NCBI GenBank assembly: GCA_964494085.1
Contig: CAZBQJ010000001.1
Span: 186,001-250,000, forward strand
Source: CAZBQJ01 sp964494085
Lineage (GTDB): Bacteria > Patescibacteriota > Gracilibacteria > UBA1369
Direction of reading: 5' to 3'
DNA length: 64,000 bases
Made by a program: the position numbers and the translations under genes. Of this stretch, positions 43,247-52,183 are shown one piece after another; the stretch's first letter is position 1; every line of letters begins with the position of its first letter. The notes under the pieces were generated by a model. The model searched no databases, was not told the origin of the DNA, and saw only the letters and a program-made list of their open reading frames with translations.

Positions 43247-44431
43247 ATGACTGAAGTTTTTCAAAGAAACAAGCCGCACGTCAACGTAGGTACAATCGGC
43301 CACGTCGACCACGGTAAGACCACTCTGACTGCTGCAATTACTTTCTATAGCTCTGAAAAAGGGTTTGGTTCAGCAAAAAAATATGCTGATATCGACAATG
43401 CTCCAGAGGAAAAAGCCAGAGGTATTACTATCAATACTTCTCACCAGGAGTACGAAACCGAAAAACGTCATTACGCTCACGTGGATTGTCCAGGCCATGC
43501 TGACTACGTCAAGAACATGATTACTGGTGCCGCTCAAATGGATGGCGCTATCCTCGTTTGTTCTGCAGCAGACGGACCTATGCCTCAAACTCGTGAACAT
43601 ATTCTTTTAGCCAAGCAGGTTAACGTTCCTTATATTGTAGTCTTCCTCAACAAGATGGATATGGCTGATCCGGATATCGCCGATTTGTCTGAAATGGAGG
43701 TCCGCGATCTTTTAACTAAATATGGATATGATGGTGCGAACACTCCAGTAATCCGCGGTTCCGCTCTCAAAGCTCTTGAGAATCCAAAAGATCCAGAAGC
43801 TACTAAATGTATTCAAGAATTACTTGACGCTCTCGACACCTTTATTCCAGATCCAGTTCGTGAACTCGACAAACCGTTTATGATGGCTGTTGAAGATGTG
43901 TTTTCTATCAAAGGTCGTGGTACTGTTGCCACTGGTAGAATCGAAACCGGTATTGTTAAAGTCAATGAAGAAGTAGAAATCGTCGGTATTCGTGACACTC
44001 GTAAGACTGTCGTGACTGGTGTTGAAATGTTTAAGAAATTACTCAATCAAGGTCAAGCTGGTGATAATGTCGGTTTACTCCTCCGTGGTATAGAAAGAGA
44101 AGATATCGAAAGAGGTATGGTACTTGCTAAACCAGGATCCATTACTCCGCATACTGAATTTGAAGCACAGGTTTACGTTTTGACCAAAGAAGAAGGTGGA
44201 CGTCATACTCCATTCTTCAAAGGCTATAAACCTCAGTTCTATATTAGAACAACAGATGTAACCGGTGATGTACAACTTCCAGCCGGCGTCGAAATGGTTA
44301 TGCCTGGTGACGACATTAAAATGACTATCACTCTCTCTGTACCTGTAGCCATGAACGACAACCTCCGCTTTGCCATCCGCGAAGGTGGAAGAACTGTTGG
44401 TGCAGGTGTTGTAACCAAGATCATTAAGTAA
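43247..44431 (+). CDS. tuf: Elongation factor Tu
   Basis: 394 residues. GTPase carrying aminoacyl-tRNA to the ribosome: GHVDHGKTTLTAAIT, ARGITINTSHQEY, DCPGHADYVKNMITG, NKMD and the typical domain II-III sequences ending VGAGVVTKIIK. Only copy in the window. 29 bases before rpsJ. Confidence 0.98.
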   Translation: MTEVFQRNKPHVNVGTIGHVDHGKTTLTAAITFYSSEKGFGSAKKYADIDNAPEEKARGITINTSHQEYETEKRHYAHVDCPGHADYVKNMITGAAQMDGAILVCSAADGPMPQTREHILLAKQVNVPYIVVFLNKMDMADPDIADLSEMEVRDLLTKYGYDGANTPVIRGSALKALENPKDPEATKCIQELLDALDTFIPDPVRELDKPFMMAVEDVFSIKGRGTVATGRIETGIVKVNEEVEIVGIRDTRKTVVTGVEMFKKLLNQGQAGDNVGLLLRGIEREDIERGMVLAKPGSITPHTEFEAQVYVLTKEEGGRHTPFFKGYKPQFYIRTTDVTGDVQLPAGVEMVMPGDDIKMTITLSVPVAMNDNLRFAIREGGRTVGAGVVTKIIK

Positions 44432-44460
44432 TTTATTTCTGCAATTAATTTAAAGTAGCA

Positions 44461-44802
44461 ATGGCAACTCCAATTACACAAAGTAAACAGAAAATCCGTA
44501 TCAAAATTCAAGCTTACGATCACAAAATTGCTGATGATTCCGCCCGTTTGATTATTGATACAGCAGAAAGAACAGGAGCAATTGTAGCTGGACCTATTCC
44601 CCTACCCACCAAGATCGAAAAGATTACTGTCAACCGTTCTACTTTTGTTCACAAGAACGCTCGTGACCAATTCGAGATCCGTACTCACAAAAGATTAATA
44701 GATATCACTGAATGCACTCCCAAAACGGTAGACTCGCTCACTAATTTGAGTCTACCGGCGGGAGTTGACATAGAAATTAGAATGCTGCAAAAGGAAGACT
44801 AG
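44461..44802 (+). CDS. rpsJ: 30S ribosomal protein S10
   Basis: 113 residues (usually about 102). QKIRIKIQAYDHKIADDSARLI, GPIPLPTKIEKITVNRS, then HKNARDQFEIRTHKRLIDI are diagnostic. Binds the 16S rRNA head and, in many bacteria, NusG during transcription. First of the S10 genes. A 119-base gap follows. Confidence 0.97.
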   Translation: MATPITQSKQKIRIKIQAYDHKIADDSARLIIDTAERTGAIVAGPIPLPTKIEKITVNRSTFVHKNARDQFEIRTHKRLIDITECTPKTVDSLTNLSLPAGVDIEIRMLQKED

Positions 44803-44849
44803 AAGTCTAAAACCAGGTTCTAGTTTTATGTTACTAGGGCCACGGCGGG

Positions 44850-44858
44850 TTATCCACA
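44850..44858 (+). promoter_or_regulatory. Perfect DnaA-box 9-mer in the rpsJ-rplC gap
   Basis: TTATCCACA, the exact DnaA consensus, 64 bases before rplC. The gap (44803-44921) is the longest inside the S10 part of the operon and may hold a leader structure (GCCC ... GGGC) but nothing I can name. Confidence 0.35.
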
Positions 44859-44921
44859 ATCTGCCAGCCAAATCTTCGCCCACCAATTACTACCGGGCAG
44901 AGATGTAACCTCTAAACTTAT

Positions 44922-45521
44922 ATGAAAGGAATACTAGGAAAAAAACTAGGAATGACTAGGGTGATCAAAGAAGATGGTAATTACGTTCCCGTAACCATCA
45001 TCCAATGCTCACCAAATATCATTCATCAATTAAAAACTACTGAGAAAGATGGCTACAATGCTATAGTTCTCGGTTTCGAGGCTCGCAAAAAACCTACCAA
45101 AACCAAGAAATTCTATTACTTGAAAGAAGTTAAAGTAGACGACTTTGATCAATTAGAAAAAGGTCAGACCATAGAAATTTCAGCCGTACTTACTGAAGGT
45201 GATCGCGTTACTGTAACAGGTGTCACCAAGGGTAAGGGATTTCAGGGTGTCATGAAAATGTGGAATTTCCATGGTGGCCCCGGATCACATGGTTCCCATT
45301 TCAAGAGAGAGCCCGGCTCAGTTGGTGCGCGTGCCAAACCCGGAAAAATCCATCCTGGCAAGAAAATGGCCACTCATATGGGTAATGATACTCAAACATT
45401 GAAAAGCTCAGTCGCCTATATCGATCTCGAACATCATTTGATCGGTATCAAAGGACCAGTACCTGGTTCAATTAATTCCTATGTAACTATTAAGAAACTC
45501 CACACAAATACTTCAAAATAG
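44922..45521 (+). CDS. rplC: 50S ribosomal protein L3
   Basis: 199 residues. MKGILGKKLGMTRV start, GVTKGKGFQGVMK and the peptidyl-transferase-facing finger HGSHFKREPGSVGARAKPGK. An early assembly protein of the large subunit. Second gene of the S10 block. Confidence 0.97.
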   Translation: MKGILGKKLGMTRVIKEDGNYVPVTIIQCSPNIIHQLKTTEKDGYNAIVLGFEARKKPTKTKKFYYLKEVKVDDFDQLEKGQTIEISAVLTEGDRVTVTGVTKGKGFQGVMKMWNFHGGPGSHGSHFKREPGSVGARAKPGKIHPGKKMATHMGNDTQTLKSSVAYIDLEHHLIGIKGPVPGSINSYVTIKKLHTNTSK

Positions 45522-45553
45522 CATTTGTGCAATATTTTTAGATTAACTCTATT

Positions 45554-46192
45554 ATGGCCAAGATAACCATCTACAATCAGCAAGGTACCAAAGTTAAGGA
45601 TTTTGAAGCTCCAGCAGAGATCTTTGAAATCGACTTCAACCGAGATCTGGTTCAACAAGCTTTAGTAAGACAATTATCCAATCGACGCTTGGGCATGATC
45701 GCTCACACTAAAACTAAAGGTGAAGTGGTCGGTGGCAAGAAAAAACCATTCCGTCAAAAGGGTACTGGTGGCGCACGTCAAGGTGCAACCAACAACCCTC
45801 ATCAAGTTGGTGGAGGTGTTGCTTTTGGCCCTCGTAATGTCAAAAACTACAAACGGGACATGCCTAAGAAGCAACGTCGTTTAGCTTTATTTTCAGCCCT
45901 TTCTCAGAAACTCAAAGAAAACAAAGTAATCGGTCTCGATAATTACGAAACCACAGAGATTAAAACTAAAACCCTCGCCATAGTTTTAAGCAAACTCCCG
46001 GCTGAAAAGGATTTACTGATTGTCCTTCCGGTTAAAAACGAAGTTTTGACCAAATCAGCCAATAATTTACCGCATGTCAAGACTATCCTGGTCAATTATC
46101 TCAACATCGCTGATCTTCAAAAATACGATACTGTCGTTTTCCTTGAAGAAGCAATCGACAAAATGAGTACAATCTTCCTTTCCAAAAAATAA
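45554..46192 (+). CDS. rplD: 50S ribosomal protein L4
   Basis: 212 residues. The internal loop that reaches the exit tunnel is seen as KTKGEVVGGKKKPFRQKGTG followed by ARQG. In E. coli L4 also represses its own operon; no such leader is proven here. 32 bases after rplC. Confidence 0.96.
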   Translation: MAKITIYNQQGTKVKDFEAPAEIFEIDFNRDLVQQALVRQLSNRRLGMIAHTKTKGEVVGGKKKPFRQKGTGGARQGATNNPHQVGGGVAFGPRNVKNYKRDMPKKQRRLALFSALSQKLKENKVIGLDNYETTEIKTKTLAIVLSKLPAEKDLLIVLPVKNEVLTKSANNLPHVKTILVNYLNIADLQKYDTVVFLEEAIDKMSTIFLSKK

Positions 46193-46216
46193 TCTCGCTA
46201 AATAATATCTATCAAC

Positions 46217-46618
46217 ATGAACGCAATTAACGTAATCCGAAAACCAGTCGTTACAGAAAAAGCCTCAATTCTTCAGGAAAAGAAAGTTTATGCTTTCTGG
46301 GTTGACCCACGTGCTACTAAAATCGACGTTAAAGTGGCTGTCAAAACACTTTATGGAGTAGATGTAAAAGCGGTAAGAATGATCAATGTCCCCGACAAAT
46401 TCCGAGCAATCCGCAAAGGAACCATGAATAAAAGAAAAGAGTTCTGTAAAGCCTATGTTACCTTAAAAAAAGACGGAAAACTCGACTTCACCAAATTTGA
46501 AAAAATAGATGCTGAATCCAAGGTCAAACTGGCCGGGCCAAAGGTAAGCAAAGCTTCCAAGTCAGTAAAAGCTGCTCAAGCCGACAAAAAACCGGCCAAA
46601 ACCACCAAGAAGAAATAG
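46217..46618 (+). CDS. rplW: 50S ribosomal protein L23 with lysine-rich tail
   Basis: 133 residues against the usual 95-100. VIRKPVVTEKAS is the L23 N-terminus; core ends near residue 95. L23 is the docking site for SRP and trigger factor at the exit tunnel. The last ~35 residues are Lys/Ala-rich low complexity (ending KPAKTTKKK). Confidence 0.95.
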   Translation: MNAINVIRKPVVTEKASILQEKKVYAFWVDPRATKIDVKVAVKTLYGVDVKAVRMINVPDKFRAIRKGTMNKRKEFCKAYVTLKKDGKLDFTKFEKIDAESKVKLAGPKVSKASKSVKAAQADKKPAKTTKKK

Positions 46619-46642
46619 TTTACATCAATAATCCCCACGACT

Positions 46643-47491
46643 GTGTCAGTAAAAAAGTTTAAACCAACAAGCCCCGGTAGAAGGAACATGAGTGTCCTAG
46701 ACTACTCCATTATCACCACCAACAAGCCGGAAAAACGTCTAGTTGTCGGCAAAAAGAGTCATGCTGGTCGCAATAACCAGGGAAAAATCACTGTTCGTCA
46801 CCAAGGTGGTGGTCATAAAAGACTTCATCGTCTGATTGATTTCCGTCAAACTGACAAACTTGGTATTCCCGCCAAAGTAACCAGTATCGAATACGATCCC
46901 AACCGTACAGCACTGATCATGTTGGTTTCCTATGCCGACGGAGAAAAGCGTTACCATCTAGCTCCGGAAGGTATGAAAGTTGGTGATGCTATCATCACTA
47001 AGGAAAAGGCCAAGGCTACACCGGGTAATCGCATTATGCTGAAGCACGTACCTGCCGGTTATAATATTTTCAACCTTGAATTGGATAGGAATAAAGGTGG
47101 CCAAATCGTTCGATCTGCAGGAACTCGGGCGACTTTAATGGCTATTGAAAAAGACATAGCCCAAGTTAAACTCCCTTCTGGTGAAGTTCGTCGAATTGAT
47201 AAAAATTGTTTTGCGACTGTCGGAATAGTCAGTAATGTCGATCATAGCTTAGTCAAAATTGGTAAAGCCGGCCGTAGTCGCTGGTTGGGAATCCGCCCTT
47301 CTGTCCGCGGTAAAGCTATGAATCCTACCGATCATCCACACGGTGGAGGTGAAGGAAATCAACCTTGCGGTCTCCCCCATCCTAAAACACCTTGGGGTTA
47401 TGCTGCACTCGGCGTAAAAACCCGTAAGCGCAAAAAATTCAGTGATCACAAAATCGTCTCCCGTCATAACGGTGCAAAGTTTAATAAATAA
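46643..47491 (+). CDS. rplB: 50S ribosomal protein L2
   Basis: 282 residues with a GTG start. KFKPTSPGRRNMSV, HQGGGHKRLHRLIDF, and the highly conserved C-terminal MNPTDHPHGGGEG next to the peptidyl-transferase centre (the functionally important His is present). 24 bases after rplW. Confidence 0.97.
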   Translation: MSVKKFKPTSPGRRNMSVLDYSIITTNKPEKRLVVGKKSHAGRNNQGKITVRHQGGGHKRLHRLIDFRQTDKLGIPAKVTSIEYDPNRTALIMLVSYADGEKRYHLAPEGMKVGDAIITKEKAKATPGNRIMLKHVPAGYNIFNLELDRNKGGQIVRSAGTRATLMAIEKDIAQVKLPSGEVRRIDKNCFATVGIVSNVDHSLVKIGKAGRSRWLGIRPSVRGKAMNPTDHPHGGGEGNQPCGLPHPKTPWGYAALGVKTRKRKKFSDHKIVSRHNGAKFNK

Positions 47492-47518
47492 TTTTTACCA
47501 ACTCTAAAACTCCTCACT

Positions 47519-47836
47519 ATGTCCAGAAGTTCAAAAAAAGGACCATACGTCGATCCAAAACTGCTTAAAAAAGTCATGGTACTCAATAATGGCAGCCAAA
47601 AGAAAGTAATCAAAACCTGGTCCAGAAAAAGTACGGTTTCTCCAGAGTTTGTCGGCCATACTATCGCTGTACACAATGGGAAACAACACATCCCAGTCTA
47701 TATCACCGAAGAAATGGTTGGCAATAAACTGGGCTCATTTGTTCCAACTCGTAAATTCAGAGGTCACGGAGGCAAATTAGCCGCCTCTACCGGAGCCGGT
47801 AGCGGAGCAGTCACCAATACCAAGAGTCCCTCTTAA
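47519..47836 (+). CDS. rpsS: 30S ribosomal protein S19
   Basis: 105 residues. MSRSSKKGPYVD, TWSRKSTVSPEFVGHTIAVHNG and LGSFVPTRKFRGH are diagnostic. The 30S head protein that touches S13. Short non-conserved tail. Confidence 0.96.
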   Translation: MSRSSKKGPYVDPKLLKKVMVLNNGSQKKVIKTWSRKSTVSPEFVGHTIAVHNGKQHIPVYITEEMVGNKLGSFVPTRKFRGHGGKLAASTGAGSGAVTNTKSPS

Positions 47837-47868
47837 TCATCTTTACATAAAATCCTTACCTTAAAGCA

Positions 47869-48321
47869 ATGAAAGCAAAACTTAGCGCAGCCAGAATCAC
47901 ACCCAAAAAAGCCAATTTAATCGCCGGCATGGTTAGAAAAAAATCAGCAGCAGAAGCTTTAATTATTTTAAAATATACTCCTAAAAAAGCGGCTAAATTA
48001 ATTCACAAGCTTTTGGCCAGTGCTATCGCCAATGCTATCAGTAATTTCAAACAAGACGAAGCTACCCTGATGGTAAAAGAAATCGTCGTCAATAAGGGGC
48101 CTACTCTCAAAAGAAGCATCCCTATATCACGTGGACGCGTTTATCCAATCCTGAAAAGAACCGCCAATATTATGATCACCCTCGAAGTAAGTGAAGACGC
48201 AGCTAAATCCACAAAAAAACCTGCTAAAAAGAAAAGTGTTTCAGAAAAAGCTGAAGTCGTAGCTCCGGACCAACAAGAAGGTGCAAAGAAAACCTCCAAA
48301 AAATCTATCAAAGAATCATAA
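47869..48321 (+). CDS. rplV: 50S ribosomal protein L22 with lysine-rich tail
   Basis: 150 residues, about 40 longer than usual. LSAARITPKKANLIAGMVR, and the tunnel hairpin region GPTLKRSIPISRGRVYPILK. The extra C-terminal stretch (about 110-150) is Lys/Ala/Ser-rich and not conserved. Confidence 0.95.
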   Translation: MKAKLSAARITPKKANLIAGMVRKKSAAEALIILKYTPKKAAKLIHKLLASAIANAISNFKQDEATLMVKEIVVNKGPTLKRSIPISRGRVYPILKRTANIMITLEVSEDAAKSTKKPAKKKSVSEKAEVVAPDQQEGAKKTSKKSIKES

Positions 48322-48349
48322 TCTAACTAACTAATAATTCTCTCTACTC

Positions 48350-49009
48350 ATGGGTCAAAAAGTAAATCCAATCATTCAAAGAATCGGCATCATCAGAACT
48401 TGGGATTCCAAGTGGTTTGCGCCAAAGAAAAAATTCGCCAAATATCTTCATCAGGATTTGGCCATTGAAAAAATCATCAATAAAGAATTGGCCGATTCAG
48501 GCATTGGTCGTATCGAAATTCAACGCAGCTCCAATAAAGTTAACGTTATCATTCATACCGCAAAACCCGGTACTATTATCGGAAGACAAGGAGCAAATGT
48601 CGACGTATTGCGAGATAAATTAAAAAAGAGCTTCAATGAAGATTTCATTGTTAGTATCAGAGAAATTAGAAAACCCGCTTTAAACGCCTTGTTATTGGCA
48701 GAAAGTATCGGCACTCAAATCGAAAAACGCGTTTCTTATCGACGCGCTTGCAAAATGGGTATTGAAAGAGCACTTGAAGCCGGCGCCAAGGGAGTAAAAA
48801 TCTTTATGTCGGGCCGTCTCAATGGTGTAGAAATATCTCGCAGTGAATTCTTCAGTCAGGGTAAAATCCCTCTTCATACCTTCCGCGCCAACATTGATTA
48901 CGCCACTCATCATGCTAAGACTGAATATGGAATTATTGGCGTCACAGTCTGGATATATAAAGGTGATGTCTTCAAGAAAAAGGGCGAATACATTAATAAT
49001 GAAGAATAA
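48350..49009 (+). CDS. rpsC: 30S ribosomal protein S3
   Basis: 219 residues. MGQKVNPIIQRIGIIRTWDS, KH domain with TIIGRQGANVD, and the C-terminal domain GVEISRSEFFSQGKIPLHT. Lies at the mRNA entry tunnel and takes part in mRNA helicase action. Confidence 0.97.
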   Translation: MGQKVNPIIQRIGIIRTWDSKWFAPKKKFAKYLHQDLAIEKIINKELADSGIGRIEIQRSSNKVNVIIHTAKPGTIIGRQGANVDVLRDKLKKSFNEDFIVSIREIRKPALNALLLAESIGTQIEKRVSYRRACKMGIERALEAGAKGVKIFMSGRLNGVEISRSEFFSQGKIPLHTFRANIDYATHHAKTEYGIIGVTVWIYKGDVFKKKGEYINNEE

Positions 49010-49091
49010 AGCATAAAATTTATTGACCTACAGCCCAATCAATAGTAAATTTCCCAGGCCTCAATCAAACAGTTAATTACCTCAGAAACCT

Positions 49092-49511
49092 ATGTTCGGA
49101 CCAAAGAAAACCAAATACAGGAAGCAACAGAGACTCCGTGGAGGCGAAAAAGGTATTGCCACAAAGGGATTCCGCCCTGCTTTCGGTACACATGCTTTAA
49201 AAGCAATGGCCGGTGCTGAAATCTCAGCCAGACAAATCGAAGCAGCTCGTCGTGCTATGACCAGATACATCAAACGTGGTGGAAAAATCTGGATTAGAAT
49301 CTTTCCTCACAAACCAATCACTCAGAAGGCTGCAGAAGTCCCAATGGGTTCAGGTAAAGGCGCTCTTGACCATTATGTAGCCGTAGTCAAGAAAGGAACA
49401 ATCCTCTTTGAAATGGATGGTATCGACACAGTAACCGCCAAAGAAGCTATGAGATTGGCCGGACAAAAATTACCAATCAAATGTCGTTACATAAACGCAG
49501 ACGAAATTTAA
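49092..49511 (+). CDS. rplP: 50S ribosomal protein L16
   Basis: 139 residues. MFGPKKTKYRKQQR start; KRGGKIWIRIFPHKPITQK and PMGSGKGALDHYVAVVKKG are diagnostic. Needed for the A-site tRNA acceptor region. An 82-base gap separates it from rpsC. Confidence 0.97.
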   Translation: MFGPKKTKYRKQQRLRGGEKGIATKGFRPAFGTHALKAMAGAEISARQIEAARRAMTRYIKRGGKIWIRIFPHKPITQKAAEVPMGSGKGALDHYVAVVKKGTILFEMDGIDTVTAKEAMRLAGQKLPIKCRYINADEI

Positions 49512-49525
49512 TACTGACAATACTT

Positions 49526-49723
49526 ATGACTACAATAGAAGAAATCAAGCAAATGGATCTGAATCAGTTAGGTAGAGAAATTACCAAAGAAAAACAGGAG
49601 TTATTGAAATTGAAACTCCAAACTGGTGCTGCTCAATCCAAAGAAACTCACAAATTGAAAGGATTACGCCGTCATATTGCTAGAATGCAGACAATCAGAA
49701 CCAGTCTCAGCAAATCCGTTTAA
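49526..49723 (+). CDS. rpmC: 50S ribosomal protein L29
   Basis: 65 residues from ATG 49526; the longer frame from 49481 overlaps rplP and is not conserved. Two helices with KEKQELLKLKLQTGAAQ and LRRHIARMQTIRT. Located at the tunnel exit beside L23. Confidence 0.94.
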   Translation: MTTIEEIKQMDLNQLGREITKEKQELLKLKLQTGAAQSKETHKLKGLRRHIARMQTIRTSLSKSV

Positions 49724-49770
49724 TAATTATACTATTCATTCCCCCAATTACTCATCCCAATACTCATCCC

Positions 49771-50049
49771 ATGGCAAGAAGCAAAAAAGGTCAGGTCGCA
49801 AGCAATAAAATGGATAAAACCATCGTGGTTATAGTCCATACCTATAAAATGCACCCTAAATACAAGAAACGTTATAGGATTTCCAAGAAATTCCACGCCC
49901 ATGATCCGGACAATAAGTTCCAGATCGGTGACGAAGTAACTATTTATGAAACTCGTCCCCTCAGCAAATTGAAGAGATGGACAGTGATCGAACCTCAAGT
50001 TTCTCGAGACGCAGCTACACAGCAGCCGCTACACAAAGCAGTTAAGTAA
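49771..50049 (+). CDS. rpsQ: 30S ribosomal protein S17
   Basis: 92 residues. OB-fold with KMDKTIVVIVHTYKMHPKYKK, HDPDNKFQIGDEVTIYETRP and LSKLKRWTV. Binds 16S rRNA early in assembly. Confidence 0.96.
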   Translation: MARSKKGQVASNKMDKTIVVIVHTYKMHPKYKKRYRISKKFHAHDPDNKFQIGDEVTIYETRPLSKLKRWTVIEPQVSRDAATQQPLHKAVK

Positions 50050-50074
50050 TAATCAAGCAAATTAAAACACCCTT

Positions 50075-50443
50075 ATGATACAGTTAAGATCAATGGTACA
50101 CGTAGCAGATAATTCCGGCGCCAAGCTGGCTCAGGTTATTCTGGTTATGGGAGGCCATCATAGAAGATATGCCGGCATCGGTGATATCGTTGTTGTCACC
50201 ATCAAGAACGCTACTCCCAAAGGTACAGTAAAAACTCATGCTGTGGAAAAGGGCGTAGTAATCCGCTGCCGTAAAGAAACTGGACGTAAAGATGGTAGTT
50301 ATATCCGTTTTGATGAAAATGCTATTGTTATTATCAACAAGGATAGTGAGCCAAAAGGTACTCGTGTTTTTGGTCCCGTTGCTCGCGAACTCCGTGAAAA
50401 AGGTTTTCAAAAAATTATCAGTTTAGCCCCCGAAGTACTTTAA
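50075..50443 (+). CDS. rplN: 50S ribosomal protein L14
   Basis: 122 residues. MIQLRSMVHVADNSGAKLAQ, KGVVIRCRKETGRKDGSYIR and GTRVFGPVARELREKGFQKI: a full-length, unmodified L14. Start of the spc-type block. Confidence 0.97.
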   Translation: MIQLRSMVHVADNSGAKLAQVILVMGGHHRRYAGIGDIVVVTIKNATPKGTVKTHAVEKGVVIRCRKETGRKDGSYIRFDENAIVIINKDSEPKGTRVFGPVARELREKGFQKIISLAPEVL

Positions 50444-50464
50444 ATAAGCTCTCACAGAATCACT

Positions 50465-50824
50465 ATGAAATTAAAAGTTAACGATCAAGTAATGGTTATC
50501 GCCGGTAAGGATAAAGGTAAGTCCGGCAAAATCATGCGTATCAATCGAAAGAATAACCGCGTAACTGTTGAAAAAGTCAATATGCGCATCAAGCACGTTA
50601 AAAAGAGTGCTAATCAAGTAGGTGAAAAAATCACTTTCGAAGCTGCTTTATCCGCTTCTAACGTTATGGTTATCGATCCAAAATCAGGTAAGCCGAGTAG
50701 AATCAAGCGTAAACTTCTAGCTAATGGTAAAAAAGAAAGAGTTAGCGCCAAATCAGGAGTTTCACTCGACAATGTATCCGAATCAGCCGCTCCAAAAGCA
50801 GCCAAAGCTAAGAAGACCAAATAA
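50465..50824 (+). CDS. rplX: 50S ribosomal protein L24
   Basis: 119 residues. KOW motif at VMVIAGKDKGKSGKIMRIN, then KVNMRIKHVKKS and DPKSGKPSRI. Assembly initiator protein. A short Lys/Ala tail extends it by about 15 residues. Confidence 0.95.
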   Translation: MKLKVNDQVMVIAGKDKGKSGKIMRINRKNNRVTVEKVNMRIKHVKKSANQVGEKITFEAALSASNVMVIDPKSGKPSRIKRKLLANGKKERVSAKSGVSLDNVSESAAPKAAKAKKTK

Positions 50825-50850
50825 TCTAACCGTATCTAGCAACTCACAAC

Positions 50851-51432
50851 ATGACAAAGACACTTAATCTTAAAGAAAAGTTCCATAAAGAAATTGCTCC
50901 TGGATTGCAAAAACAATTCAAGATCAAGAATATTAATGCAGTACCTAAACTCTCGAAAGTCGTCATCAATGTAGGTATCGGAAAGATGCTTGCCGGTGGT
51001 AAAGACTATGCTGAAGTTGAGGAAAATATCAAATTAATTGCTGGACAAAAACCGGTTATAGCCCTTTCTCGTAAAGCTATCTCCAACTTCAAACTCCGTG
51101 AAAACCAGCCTGTCGGCATCAATGTCACTCTGCGCGGACAGAGAATGTTTGATTTTGTTTCCAAATTCGTCAATATCGTTCTACCACGTACTCGTGATTT
51201 CCGTGGTATCTCTCCCCGCAGTTTCGATGGTCAAGGCAACTATTCTTTGGCCATACGTGAACACACCGTTTTTCCAGAAATCAATGCCGACGATATCGTC
51301 AAATTACATGGTTTACAAATTACCTTTGTCACATCCGCCAAAAGTAATGAAGAAGGTTTTCAACTCCTAAAAGCTATGGGCTTCCCTTTTCAGGAAAGAA
51401 AAGAAAAGACTACAGTTTCCAAAACTAATTAA
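50851..51432 (+). CDS. rplE: 50S ribosomal protein L5
   Basis: 193 residues. VPKLSKVVINVGIG, the loop that touches 5S rRNA and P-site tRNA, LRENQPVGINVTLRG, and RDFRGISPRSFDGQGNYSL. Complete. Confidence 0.96.
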   Translation: MTKTLNLKEKFHKEIAPGLQKQFKIKNINAVPKLSKVVINVGIGKMLAGGKDYAEVEENIKLIAGQKPVIALSRKAISNFKLRENQPVGINVTLRGQRMFDFVSKFVNIVLPRTRDFRGISPRSFDGQGNYSLAIREHTVFPEINADDIVKLHGLQITFVTSAKSNEEGFQLLKAMGFPFQERKEKTTVSKTN

Positions 51433-51461
51433 TTCAACTCAATCACTCAACAAACTCTCAC

Positions 51462-51686
51462 ATGGCTAGACTCTCACTCAAAGTAAAGACAATCAGGCTT
51501 CAAAAAGCGTATCTGGACTCTCTCAGCAAAGGGAAGGCTCCCCAATTCCCTACTCGGGTTTACAATCGCTGCTCTCTCTGTGGTCGTAAAGGTGGTTATC
51601 TTCGAAAGTTTGAAATGTGTAGAATTTGCTTTCGTGAAAATGCCCGACAAGGTAAAATCATGGGCGTCCGCAAATCTTCCTGGTAA
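51462..51686 (+). CDS. rpsN: 30S ribosomal protein S14, zinc-binding type
   Basis: 74 residues against about 61 for the type Z form; the extra residues are near the N-terminus. Zinc ligands are intact: CSLCGRKGGYLRKFEMCRIC, then FRENARQGKIMGVRKSSW. The 33 bases before its ATG contain no G at all. Confidence 0.95.
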   Translation: MARLSLKVKTIRLQKAYLDSLSKGKAPQFPTRVYNRCSLCGRKGGYLRKFEMCRICFRENARQGKIMGVRKSSW

Positions 51687-51768
51687 TATCATTGAGCCCT
51701 TCGTGGGCACTGATGAAATATGAGTTAAATCTTTAGTCCCTATAATTATCGTCCCTAATCCACTCACT

Positions 51769-52158
51769 ATGTACACTGATCCAATCGCCGACCTACTAAT
51801 CAGAATCAAAAACGCTGCTCGAGCCAGAAAGGAAACTGTTTCCATGCCTTACTCCAAAGTCAAAGAGCAAATCCTCGGCAATCTCAAAAAAAGACATTTT
51901 ATTGAAGAATTCACTGTAGAGGCAGGAAGCAAACCAACTCATAAAAACCTCTTAATCACTCTTGGTAACGGGCATCGAGATATCGAAGTAAAAAGAATCA
52001 GTAAGCCAGGTCAGCGCATTTATATTAAGTCTGGTGATATCAAGAAAGTGCATGGTGGACTAGGTGTAGCGATCCTCTCAACTCCCGGAGGTATCGTGAC
52101 AGGAGAAGAAGCTGTGAAAATGAAAATGGGCGGAGAATTAATCTGCGAAGTATATTAA
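51769..52158 (+). CDS. rpsH: 30S ribosomal protein S8
   Basis: 129 residues. DPIADLLIRIKNAARARKE, and GLGVAILSTPGGIVTGEEA near the C-terminus. Central-domain assembly protein; regulator of the spc operon in E. coli. The 82-base gap before it holds a TATAAT (51741-51746) without a good -35 and words shared with the rpsL leader. Confidence 0.96.
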   Translation: MYTDPIADLLIRIKNAARARKETVSMPYSKVKEQILGNLKKRHFIEEFTVEAGSKPTHKNLLITLGNGHRDIEVKRISKPGQRIYIKSGDIKKVHGGLGVAILSTPGGIVTGEEAVKMKMGGELICEVY

Positions 52159-52183
52159 TAATATTGCTAAGTAACTCACAATC

